Source: Galaxea fascicularis
Lineage: Eukaryota; Cnidaria; Anthozoa; Scleractinia; Euphylliidae
Assembly (NCBI GenBank): GCA_948470475.1
Contig: OX419346.1
Location: 20,131,417 to 20,195,416, forward strand
Direction: 5' to 3'
DNA: 64,000 bases
Shown: positions 38,601 through 48,808 of the stretch, piece after piece
Numbering within the stretch: the stretch's first letter is position 1
Layout of the letters: every line of letters starts with the position of its first letter
Notes under the pieces: generated by a model
What the model was told of the DNA's origin: nothing
The model's input: the letters and a program-made list of their open reading frames with translations, nothing else
The model's database searches: none
Program-made: the position numbers and the translations under genes

Positions 38601-41600
38601 TATAAAAACTCCTGCTCCCGGGACAACTCCTTAAAAACTAAAATGTTCGCGTGGAAAAAGACCTAATATACTTTGATGACGTAAAGGAAACTAAACTGAA
38701 ACAACTCTTTGTGCGGCTAGCCAAAAAAGGGTATTAATTTTTATAATAACGCAATAAAAACGAAACGAGGCTACAATTCAAGAAAACAAAAAGTCATTAA
38801 ATGTTTGTAAGCGTTCTTTGTACGGTAACGTGACAGTCTATTCTATTTACTCTAGTTAGTTTACACGCAAGCATCTTTCCATCATCATCATCACCATCAT
38901 CACTTAACCCCATCATGATCATCATCAGCAGCAGCAGCAGTAGCAGCAACATCATCATCATCGCTCATTATAACCATCATCATCAATATCATCACCACTT
39001 ATCGTCATCATCATCACTAGTTATAATATTACACTTATCATCATCACTTTTTGTCGTCGTCATCACACATATTAGAAGTTTCACTAATCATCATCACCAC
39101 TGATCATATCATAATCAATATTCATTGCAACATCACTTATCATTATCATCACCATCACCATCACCCCCACAATCACTATCAAGCAACCATCTTTCTCAAC
39201 CAAGTTTTACATTTAATGACAGCAAGCTAGAACTGACCGCCTTATCTCCCTTGGTGGATAAATTCCACTCTTTTAGCCTCTGTCGTAAATCTTTCTCTGC
39301 CATGACACTGTACACAAGTTTTGGTAGAGGTTTTCTCTTCTGTACTGTCTGTCTGAATAGAGACAAAATCAAATAGTTTTAACACAGAAGCACAACGCGC
39401 AAATGAAAGCGATGGCTTATAGACTCAGTTATGATGCCTTTCATAAGATTTCCTTCAGAGTTTTGCTGTATTAGCAGATGAAATTCTAAGGCAGCAGTCT
39501 GTTTATTATCCTGGACAAGATGGTTCTAGTTTTGAATCTGTGGATGAAATCCTACAGTGTCACCATTCAAATGAAAGCTACTGAGCAGTACTTTCCTGTG
39601 GTGATGTTTATTATGCTATACAAGGTGGTTCTACAATGTTTGAGGCTTTAAACGTACATTAGAGCATTGGATCCTTTCGTTGTAATGGTGGACGACCTGC
39701 TGGTTGCACCAGAAGAACATGGTTCTTGTGTTGCTCTGCAAGACACACTATCATCACTTGACATGGCATCAGATTCTTTGGTCTCTACACTGGGCAAATG
39801 TTTCTTTTTGGTTAAGGTACTGCATATACTTTTTGTTTCAGCAGATCTTTTCCTAAATTAATGACAACACAAACAACAATCAGTCAATCAATCAACCAAT
39901 GACTTTATTAATGTATCAACAAAGTCACCCAAGAGACATGTATCTGCACATAACTACTTTGAAATGCAAAATAATAAATACACTAATAAAATTAAATTGC
40001 AAATTTAGAATCAAAAGACTTTAACCTTAAAATGCAAATTTCTCTTCCCTTGGTGACCTATACACAGACAATGATTTGACGCAGAAATAATTTCTTTAAA
40101 TTTGAAAGTCCAAACAAAGGAAATCAACAGTGCATTACAACCTTTTTTTAATGTTTAATTAGATTTTAAGAAAAGTGAATAGCTAATTCATCAAAGTTTA
40201 GCCTTTTGACCAAAAAATAAGCATTAAATAGCTAGTGCCCACACTACAAAGAAAGTAAAGATACACTGTATCTGCATCTTATGGCTACCAGTAAATTCAT
40301 TTTCTCTTTTTCGAACTCACCTTCTCAGAGAGCTTTTTTTTTCTGTCCTTGTGAGACATGCATCAAGATGTGAATTTATTTTTCTGTGTGGAATCTTATC
40401 ACCACAAACTGGGCATTCAGCTGACAGGGAATTGAAGAAATTTTACACAATCACCATACAACAACTTATTAAAACAATGGCTAATTCTATCACGATGAAA
40501 CTGGAACATTTAGTAACATCTAGCATCATCCGTTGAAGGTTGACAGTGTCGTTCTCAGAGTTTGGGATTTGGGTTTAATGATAATGACTGCAGTGTATGA
40601 TGATGATGATGATGAGAATAAATGATAATGACGACAATGGGATTAAATGACGATGATGAGGAAAATGATGAGGATTTATTGTGAGTGTGATGATGACTGT
40701 AATGATGTTGATGAAAAAGGAGAACACATTGAACAACTAACCTAGTTGACTAATTCAACATGATCTGGGAATGGAACACAAACACATCTTGAAAATATAC
40801 TTGTCTGACTGAAGTAACCTCTTCTTACATTATCATTCATCACGGTTACCACTCACCTAAATCTGAATCCATGGATTCCTGTGAAGGTTGGTTTTCAGAC
40901 ACACCTTCGTCGACAACCATTGGCTCTTGCTTGGGAGTGAGATTTCTGCTTGGTTTGTCTTCCATTTCAATGACCACAACGTCTGGAACAGAGTCACTAC
41001 ATGAAGCTACAACCTTGCTGTTATCAGCCGTTTCTACAAGTTTTGCAACAGCTGCCTTCCCTGTATCTTCAAGTTTTTGTCTTTTTGTATCTGGGCTTGA
41101 TGAGTTTGAGCTGTTTTCAGGTCTTGTGTGAGCCTTTAATAAAGGGAGTGTATTTAAATTAATCAAACTTACCATGTCTCATCTCAAAGAATTCAAACCA
41201 ATCACCTCTCATCTATCAATGCAGGTTTGACTTTAATAAAACACGCCTTCATAATCTCTTTCCCAAACATAACATTTCGTAGAGGTTCCCCACACCTCCC
41301 AAAATTACATCCTTATGGACATAATGAAAGATCACATTCTTTTCTCCTTAGAGTTACTACCATACAGTAGATGTAGCAGAATTCTTACAGCACAGTCTCA
41401 CTATTTGAACATTTTGTGGATACTCCTTGGGCAGAAGGTTCAGTGCTGAAGAGGCCGTCCACAGGAAGCAGTCATGTGGCCACCCCCACCTTAAGACAAA
41501 CATTAGAGTGACACTGGGGCAATTTCCATTAGAGACAAAATTTTCTGAATCAAAGCCCACAGGCTTCAACTTTACACAAAGTTCTGCATCTGGTACTGGA

Positions 41601-44457
41601 AAGTGTGCCACGAGTATGACAATGATCTGTGTCAATTTTCCCCATACACATTCCATGTTTAATCAGATATACAGGTTATAAGAATAAAGAAAGTGATCGA
41701 ATGACAAAAAACAGACACCTACAAGCCTCAAGCATATGGTCAAGGCACCATTTACAATGCACTTTTTAGTTTAAATTTACTGGTTGATTTCTTTTCAATT
41801 TACCTTTCTTCTTTTAGTGCTTGAGTTATTGCTTTTGTTTTTTGTTTCACCTCCTTTTCTGTGAGCAGTATCTTCACTTTCTGTCTGCTGCCCTCTTGTC
41901 ACTAATTCTAAGAGTTTTGTCCTGAAAGAGACACACAAACCAGAGTTAAAAAGAGACACTTGAAGTGTAAATGGAATGCGCCGATGGCAGTAGTATGAAG
42001 CGTGAATTGGGGAAGTGTGGATCAGGGAGGTGGGGCTGAGGAGAAGATACTCCTGGTCACTTCATGCTGGGTATCCTGTGACTGACTAGCATCCCATCCA
42101 GGAGGGATCAGTATTGATTTCAGTATTGTGTTACAAGCTGTATGTCCAATTTTAAATGTCAATTTTTCAAATGAAAATCAAAGAGATTACATCAACCAGA
42201 CACTGAAGAAATAGCCTTCTCGATGTACATAGATTACTTTAATGTCAACGATGAAGGAACTATACTACAATAAAATGAGATGCAGAAAATGACAAAACAG
42301 TACGACCAAACACAGTAAACGAAGCGACAATACTTACAAGAACTCAACAAGGCGATAAACTAAGCCGATAAGTCTACAAATCGTTCGTAACATGCTAGAA
42401 CACAAAACATGGCCGACCTAAAACAAATTCCCGGTCAGCGGGTTTACTTAAGGGAAGTCTTGGGACAAGGAAGGACAGCGGTAAACTCTGCAGTCACAAC
42501 AGATGGAAATAGTGCAGTAAGCCAATCAAATTCCAAGCAATAACATACAATATGTAGCCAGCACCAAGCACAGGAAAATATGTGCAACTGATTCAAGACT
42601 GATTTTGCTCTTAATTCTCGTTGGGTGCAAAAGTGGTGCAGGTTTTGCCTTTCAATCACAGAGCAAAGTAAAGTTGAAAAATACACTAAGTAGAGAATGA
42701 AGAATACACCATACCTGACATTAATGAAGTTTTTCACCAATTCATCCAACACTCTGTTACTTTTTAAACTTGGGGGATTTGTTTTCTGTACATAAAATAT
42801 AATGGTAATACGAATTGAAAGAAATTAGTGCTCATGTCTTACTGAATATTTTACATCTGTCAACAGAATGTAACAAGCGGAATTTATGACTTACCAACTT
42901 GCAAGTGGGACACTGAGATTCATAGCTTAGAGATCTTCTAATGCATAAAGAACAATCTGAAAAATACAGGATGTTTCTATATTTTAACACATGCATTTCT
43001 GAATAGACTGGCTGGAGAGAGGCTGGTGAGAGGCTGGTGAGAGGCTGGTGAGAGGCTGGTGAGAGGCTGGTTGATTGAATGTTGACTGACTGAGAACTGA
43101 CTGTCTGACAGCCTGGCTGGCTGGCTAATCGACTGACTGACGGGCTGATTGACTAACTCACTGTCTTGCTGACTGAACGTCTCACTAACTGTTGACTAAC
43201 TGCACAACTGACTTAATGATTGACTAGTGACTAGCTGACTGGCTGACTAACTGACTAACTGATGGACTGTTGGCTAACATACTAACAGCCTGTTGACTGA
43301 CTAATGGATCAACCATGGACTGACCCAATGTCTGTCACATTGACAGACAGACTGAAAGACTGACTAACTGACAACTGTCTCACTGACTAAATGTTGAGTT
43401 ATTAATTAACTGTCTGGCAGACTGACCAACTGTCTGACTATTGACAGACTGACTCACTGACTCACTGACTGACTCACTGACTGACTGACTCACTACTCAC
43501 TGACTAAAGGGGGTAGTTTCTAAAGAAACTGTGGTGCAGTGTCGGTGGGGGAGTCGCACACAAAACTTTGGTTTATCAACAGAGTTTAAAACGTAAATTG
43601 ACCACCGTACAGGGATTCTAAAAGCTGACTTTTCAAGCGTTAGCCCTTCCTCATGACAAAGGGCAGCTTTTGGAATGTGTGTAAGGTATTTTTAGCAACT
43701 CCGTTGATAAAACCAAATTTTTGTGACTTGCTGATTGACTGACTGGTGACTGGTTGTCAGACAGTCAGATAAACTGTTGGCTGACTTACTGACTGGGAAA
43801 ACTATTATTACTATTATTGATTTTTCCTATGATCATTGACTTTTATTAATTTTATTTTTACCATTACTGATTTTTTTTACCATCATTCCTCTCCATCTAA
43901 ATGAAACAATTTTTCTAACAACTTTTATTATTGGATGACCGTGACCATGGCTTACAAACAAACATGATTGTTTACTGAATGATCATGAGATTAACAACAA
44001 AAAAACGAGACTGTAAGATCGCTAGATCGCTGATCGCAGATCAGATCGCAGTTCCCTGCATTAGTGTAGGGGGCTGTGCGGAAATCTTTCCGAAGAGAGA
44101 AACAAATCTACTCTCTCGATTCCCGAGCACCAAAAATAAGCTTATCTTTAATTATTAAGCTTAAAACTCACAATTATGAGAGCAATCAGGAACGATCATG
44201 GCAACGTCAAAGTACTCGTAGCAAATGGAACATCTGAGAAGATTGTCGATCGTCTGAGGAACAAACAATAATAAGACTTAAGCTGAAGCTTTAATGAATT
44301 AAGTTACTGGATTGTAAGCTTATTAAAAATGTGTCGCCATAAAGTAGTGTGATATATCAATACTGACCCTCATTTCCGCCAACGATTCCGGCCAATCGGA
44401 CGGATTCCATTCAGCTAACGTAGCTGAGGATGTTTTCTTATTAACAAAAGATAACAT
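35609..44457 (-). CDS. RAD18: E3 ubiquitin-protein ligase RAD18
   Basis: RAD18 is the nuclear E3 that, with RAD6/UBE2, monoubiquitinates PCNA at stalled forks to start translesion synthesis. Coding exons in reading order are 44457-44368, 44253-44172, 42956-42895, 42785-42715, 41921-41804, 41133-40857, 40420-40321, 39352-39238, 38191-38119, 37455-37373, 36942-36882, 36477-36385 and 36003-35609. They total 1620 nt (539 aa plus stop), all phases agree, and every intron is GT..AG. The domain order is that of the family. A C3HC4 RING has C38, C41, C54, H56, C59, C62, C73 and C76. A UBZ4 C2HC finger has C236, C239, H251 and C255. A SAP domain (about 275-316) contains DLRQRLKEWNLSTKGDK, and a RAD6-binding helical region covers about 330-400. 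The acidic tail has a SUMO-interaction-like DDDDDVILIV at 512-521. The human protein is 495 aa. The start is the first in-frame ATG upstream of the RING. The last codons come from a MITE. Confidence 0.93.
36632..36740. repeat. Short GGGGTA-rich imperfect repeat in a RAD18 intron
   Basis: Imperfect copies of ccaggggtat / tagtacctac alternate, and a palindromic block caggggtatcctggggtacc lies near 36639. It sits in the intron between coding exons 11 and 12. No function is evident. Confidence 0.6.
38271..38835 (-). mobile_element. Solo LTR of a retrotransposon, 565 bp
   Basis: The element begins TGTCGCG and ends GTGACA on the plus strand, so it has TG..CA termini, and is flanked by a perfect 5-bp duplication GTCTA (38266-38270 and 38836-38840). 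No internal retroviral-type coding region or primer-binding site is present, consistent with LTR-LTR recombination. Minus orientation is preferred because that strand has a TATA-like tataggag and an aataaa signal about 100 bp before the 3' end. The element lies in the RAD18 intron between coding exons 8 and 9. The family was not identified. Confidence 0.8.
38878..39180. repeat. Degenerate (CAT)n microsatellite
   Basis: Runs of cat/atc/acc triplets, with a cagcagcagcag insert near 38930, extend to within about 60 bp of RAD18 coding exon 8. Open frames through it (Ser/His-rich) are triplet-repeat artefacts. Confidence 0.9.
39495..39665. repeat. Two-copy degenerate repeat in a RAD18 intron
   Basis: The block gtttattatcctggacaaga / tggttcta near 39500 recurs about 106 bp later as gtttattatgctatacaagg / tggttcta, each followed by a gtttga-type word. 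It looks like part of a dispersed repeat. The ends are not defined and no coding sense was recognised. Confidence 0.4.
40590..40723. repeat. Degenerate (GAT)n microsatellite
   Basis: Contains gatgatgatgatgatgagaa followed by impure gat/aat triplets to about 40723. It lies in the RAD18 intron between coding exons 6 and 7. Confidence 0.85.
42519..42690. repeat. Dispersed repeat, copy 1 of 3
   Basis: Shares ordered blocks with 55041-55204 and 62669-62800: ccaatca near the start, then gcaggttttgcc / gcaagttttgtc / gaaagttttgtt, then ccaatcacagagcaaa or its variants. All three copies are in the same orientation. The class (SINE or MITE) cannot be decided. Confidence 0.6.
43013..43070. repeat. Minisatellite, 11-bp unit, about five copies
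   Basis: Tandem gagaggctggt units, located in the RAD18 intron between coding exons 2 and 3, directly before the (GACT)n tract. Confidence 0.9.
43076..43797. repeat. Degenerate (GACT)n microsatellite split by an insertion
   Basis: Long impure tract of gact/tgac with ctaa/ctgg interruptions, about 500 bp in total. It is interrupted at 43509-43722 by a foldback element and resumes after it (ctgattgactgactggtgac). The interrupted halves show that the tract existed before the insertion. Confidence 0.85.
43509..43722. mobile_element. Foldback-type element, degraded copy
   Basis: Begins gggggtagtttctaaagaaa and closely matches the copy at 58549 through accaccgtacagggattcta and agcgttagccctt. It ends near ccaaatttttgtg. 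The internal inverted arms are eroded. The insertion site is the (GACT)n tract. Confidence 0.75.
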
Positions 44458-44721
44458 ATCGTCTAATTTTTCAAGGAAAACGACAAAATATGTTCAAGAA
44501 TGTTTAAAAATATTAATTTGACCGCCATATTGAAAACAAAGAAATTGGCGGGAGAATTTCTCGTGTTATCATTGGTGAAAACAAACTTACCCACCATTCC
44601 CCGCAGTCTTTATTACGTTTTCTCTCGGTCGTCATCATTGGTCATACTTTATTAGCCAATCAAATAGCTTGATAAAACGAACTATTGCGTCACAACTGCT
44701 AAAAAACGTGTTGGAAGCAAG
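44458..44721. promoter_or_regulatory. Putative bidirectional promoter between RAD18 and TIMM17
   Basis: Only 264 bp separate the divergent start codons, so the two genes must share or abut promoters and 5' UTRs. Several CCAAT-type boxes are visible in both orientations: attggtgaa near 44571, cattggtcat near 44636 and agccaatcaaa near 44654. No clear TATA box is seen. Sharing of control is inferred from the spacing. Confidence 0.6.
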
Positions 44722-47349
44722 ATGGAGGAATATGCGAGAGAGCCTTGGTAATTTTACGTTTTCTTGGACTTTAAAGTATCCTGTTTTTCTCCTAAATGGG
44801 ATTTTCATAAGCTGTAGTAATGCTGCTTTGCTGATCTAAGTGTCAAGGTCGTTTCATGCGACAATTAGTTGACAATTCGGGCTTTGAATCCTGTGCAACC
44901 TTTGACTTTCTGTTCAAGCTTCTTATGTAATTTTTGCAGTCCTTACAGAATTGTCGATGATTGTGGTGGTGCCTTCGCGATGGGGGCGATCGGTGGAGGG
45001 ATCTTTTCGTTTATGAAAGGATGGAGAAATTCGCCTAAAGTGAGTCAGCTGCTGATGTTTTTACACTCGTACCAGTTGTTACACAAGATGATAATACTAC
45101 ATCTGCGCTCGGAAACGGCTACAGTACTAGCTACTCCCGTTTTACTATCATAATACAGTGCCTAGGAATCTTTTTGGATCGGTCGATTCAACTATTGGAT
45201 GATTAGATGTGTTCTCTACAAACAAGTATGGGTCGTGAGGACAATGAAATATCCCATCTGATGACTTATAGTCCCTATAAATAAATTGATTGCCGACCAG
45301 ATCAGTATCAGGCCCTGTCATGCGCAGGGCACTATATATGTTGTCACTCTTAATTCTGCTACACTATAACTGACCTTTAATGTTAGGCCATGTCCACACT
45401 GATGCGTTTTTGTTTGAAAATGCATTGATATGTATGCGTTTTGGCCTCTCGTCCACACTGATACGCTCGAAAACGCTGAGCATTTTCATCGAAAACGGAT
45501 CCTTTTGAAAACGCTGTTGAAAGTGAATCGTATTGAAAACGCTACGGCATCCGTATCAGTGTGGACGCAGATCAATCAATGCGTTTTTACACCTATCGAA
45601 AATGCATTCAAACAAAAACACATCAGTGTGGACATGGCCTTAGAGGGCAGATTTAACAGAGACAATGTGATGATGCTGTGTGCAGAGCTAAAAGCTGACT
45701 TGACCAATGACAGAGAGGCAAATTGAGCACTGGAAGTTGCATTTTGTCCTCTCTACACACGTCTGTGTTCTCATATTTTGACGTTGTGTAGTGTTTGCTA
45801 AGGCTGCCTAGTGTGCCATCCAGAGCAACTTTAACTTATCATTCTTTGTAGACAATACAACAAGCTTCTTATTTTGCAACACAAAACACATTGAATGATG
45901 CATATGAAAGAAATCATAAAATTATGTGACACATTGTTGCAGTTATTAGATTTTGACTGTGTGCCAGCAGCATAGGAGGATAAACTGTGAACACTGACAA
46001 TATTATTTCTGGAGAGGTTATTGTTTTCAACCAATCAGATGCATGATGAAACCAAAAGATAACACCACTAAACACAAAAGTGATCAAATGTTACAGTTTG
46101 TGGTTTAGCCATCATGTATCTTATTTTTTTCTTTTACAACAGAACAGACATTCCAGAAATATTTGTAGAGTTCACGGTTTTCTGAGTTTCGCAGATCCTA
46201 GTGTAAAAGTATTGGATGATTGGTCTTTTCAAGAGGTCCTGGGAGGTCCAACTGCAGCACATGTCTAATGAAAAGTGTCTTTTTTCCGTTCAGGGTTCGA
46301 GATTGTACGGCAGCATAGGGGCAGTGAAAACGAGAGCACCTGTACTTGGAGGTTTGTGATGAATTTCTATCTATAGTGTAAATTGCATCTGAAAGTTGAA
46401 CAACCAAGGCATTTAATTAGTGACTTTTGGGGCCAAGAATTTTATTGGCCGAATGGACATCTTCTCATCAGCAAGCAAATATTGAAACTTTCAAGGATAA
46501 ACGTGTAAGCAATGAAAACAATTCATAGCTGTTTTGTTCATCGCTGACATCTTTTCTTCACGGCAGGAAATTTTGCTGTTTGGGGAGGATTATTCTCCAC
46601 GTTTGATTGCTGTTTGATGGGTATACGTGGGAAAGAAGACCCATGGAATTCAATAGGAAGTGGTGCAATCACAGGAGCTGTGCTTGCCGCAAGAGGTAAT
46701 ACACTGTACATTGACTGTATAATTTTACACTTATTTCCCTTCTGGACTGTTTGCTGTTTTTAATAGTTACCTCAAACTTCTGTTAATCGAAACAAATTCA
46801 TGCTTACCTTGAGAAGTTGAGACAATGGAAGCTTGCTGTACATACAAATACAAGTTGCAATGACTCCACTTATTATTAATGTTTGTGTTGCTTTTAGGGG
46901 GACCCTCAGCGGCTGTTAGATCAGCGGCAGTTGGAGCTATCTTACTGGCATTAATAGAAGGAATAGGAATCTGTATTACAAGGATGACAGCAGAACAGTT
47001 TAAACCAGGTTTGACAGTTCAATCTCAAATAACACTGTGAAGTTGCCTAAATTTTCTTATGGTTCAAATTGTTTTTCAAAGGGAAAATGTGGGTCTTTGA
47101 AAGAAAGGGTAAACCACACACAGGAAAAAATTAATTGGTTGGAAAATAAAGCCAGTTTGCATCCCAAATTTGTACTCCCGCTCTCTACCATTGCATGGTC
47201 ACTGATTACCGGTTTGTTCTTTTTTTTTTTTTCATCTTTCAGTGATGCCACAACCACCAGATCCAGCACAGCTGCCACCAAAACCATTCAACCCAACACC
47301 GCAAGCAACACAAGGATCAGAATTTGACTACCAGCCACAGTTTCAATGA
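44722..47349 (+). CDS. TIMM17: Mitochondrial import inner membrane translocase subunit Tim17
   Basis: Tim17 is the membrane core subunit of the TIM23 complex, which moves presequence-bearing proteins across or into the mitochondrial inner membrane. Exons are 44722-44747, 44940-45039, 46294-46351, 46567-46695, 46898-47008 and 47243-47349. They sum to 531 nt (176 aa plus stop) with consistent phases. The protein begins [20 protein letters not shown], the hallmark of metazoan Tim17. It continues with the glycine-rich first membrane segment ([16 protein letters not shown]), then [22 protein letters not shown] and the [14 protein letters not shown] block. There are four expected membrane segments with GxxxG-like spacing, and a hydrophilic proline/glutamine-rich tail. 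Length is normal for the family. The start is the only ATG in frame before the conserved N-terminus. A MITE sits in intron 2. Confidence 0.96.
45386..45639. mobile_element. 254-bp MITE with TTA duplication (Harbinger-like)
   Basis: Terminal inverted repeats start GGCCATGTCCACACTGATG and extend about 45 bp with mismatches to the mirrored end at 45639. TTA flanks both sides (45383-45385 and 45640-45642). The interior is made of further inverted words with gcgttttc/gaaaacgc. It has no coding capacity and lies in TIMM17 intron 2. Confidence 0.85.
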
Positions 47350-47885
47350 TGAAAAAATCGCCACAGTAAATCTGAACACTTTAAGTGACAAGAGGATTTT
47401 ATTGATGATATTTAAGCCGTGTTGCAAAACAGCCTTACAGGTGTGCAAGACAGACGGGTAGAATGTGGTCAGTGTCACGCATGTAGAGGCTGCTTTCTGA
47501 CAGGAGTTCAACCTCCCACTCCACGTAAGAAACTTGTGAAGGTGCCAATGTTTCACACCTGAGTTCCAGAAGGAACTTAGCGTTAAGCAAAATGTTGCCA
47601 TTTGCAATAATTTTACGAATGTCTTTCAACATCTCGCGAAAGACTGTTTTTGGAAAAATTGCATGTTTACATTTTTTAGCGGGGTGCAGAAGGTTTTGCC
47701 AGTCAATTAAATGTTACATTTATTTACATTAAGAGTTTGATATTTCAGACCAGATGTACATAAGAAGCTTATTTCATGATTAATGCCATAATGACAAGTT
47801 AGTTTGTCAATAACATATTACCCTGTGGTACATAATTGTCTTACTAACTTGTGTTGAGGTTCCTTCATATTGTTATAATAATTCT
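47350..47885. other. Spacer after TIMM17; no further gene seen
   Basis: Presumably includes the TIMM17 3' UTR, although no clear AATAAA was found. No other gene signal was recognised between here and the two MITEs. Confidence 0.5.
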
Positions 47886-48033
47886 GGGCTGTGCTCCAGC
47901 AGCAACCGCTCACCCCTGGTCACTCACCAGGAAATTTTTTTTCACATTTTACAAGCTGGGCAACTTTGGCACCTTGGATTTCAAGGATTTAGAGATTTTG
48001 GGTGCCAAACTACTATTCTTAGAGCACAGCCTT
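47886..48033. mobile_element. MITE-like element
   Basis: Short imperfect inverted ends, ggctgtgctccag at the left and ttagagcacagcc at the right, enclose about 130 bp. It directly abuts the next MITE. The target duplication was not resolved. Confidence 0.5.
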
Positions 48034-48035
48034 GT

Positions 48036-48204
48036 AATAGGCCATTTCCGAGATCGCTTGAGCCTCTATTTCAAAGCGAGTCTAAGTGCGAAGTCTCTGT
48101 AATGAAAATGAGTTTTCGCTCATATGGAACACTGAACTTATTACCATCACAAAACTTTCGCACTTTGACTTGCTTTGAAATAGAGGCTCGGAAATGGCCC
48201 ATTA
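48036..48204. mobile_element. 169-bp MITE with long inverted ends
   Basis: The left end taataggccatttccgag and following words (gagcctctatttcaaagc, agtctaagtgcgaagt) are mirrored near 48160-48204 (ctttcgcactttgact, gctttgaaatagaggctc, ggaaatggcccatta). The arms make up most of the element, so it can form a long hairpin. The open frames here are by-products. Confidence 0.8.
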
Positions 48205-48808
48205 CAGATTTTAGGATGCATTTTTCTTTTTTTTATCAAAGTATGTTTGTCCCAATAATTTCAAAACAAATCAGTGTTAATTTACTATGAAACCTAGAAT
48301 GGGGATACTCATTGCTCTCTCAGTTTGCTTTCAATGAAAGTAAATGTAGCTAAATGCCTTTTGTTTTAGAGTAATAACAGAATAATTCTTTAGTGATTTG
48401 AACAGTAACAAATTAAAATTTTGTTTGAAAAAGTGTATGGTTATGAGTATTTTTGGATTTTCCTACTTTATGGCTGTCACTTCTCTGAAATCTGCAGCAT
48501 ACTTTAAACTTATATTCATTCTTGATCTAACTACATGTACATTCCAGCCTGTTCCAGGCTGCCAGCTGTAGCTGGGGTGAGAAAGCCAAAACAACAAGAA
48601 GGATAGAAAAAATTGTGAAGGTAAATGGGACATGAATCGCTTTGACAATTGCCTCCCATTTACCTCCGCAGTCCCAGTTTCCCTGTGATAGGTTTGGTCA
48701 TTTACCCCAGTCTCCCTTGATCATCTTCGCTCACTCGTTGTTTTGGTTCACTTGCCTGGCAACCATCTGAGGGCCTGGAAATGTCACAGGACGTCAGTAT
48801 TTTAACAA
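48205..48808. other. Spacer upstream of the QOR-like stop codon (its 3' side); no gene seen
   Basis: Convergent intergenic region between TIMM17 and the minus-strand oxidoreductase. It contains a repeat-like palindromic stretch near 48545-48665 (ccagcctgttccaggctgcc, and gtaaatggga facing tcccatttac). No coding block was recognised. Confidence 0.5.

Noticed and set aside
38915..39376. Ser/His-rich and Pro/Ser-rich open frames on the plus strand
   Set aside because: They are translations of (CAT)n triplets and of the reverse strand of RAD18 coding exon 8.
46165..46200. gttcacggttttctgagtttcgc as another copy of the 35443 MITE end
   Set aside because: The similarity is short, there is no mirrored partner nearby, and it may be chance.
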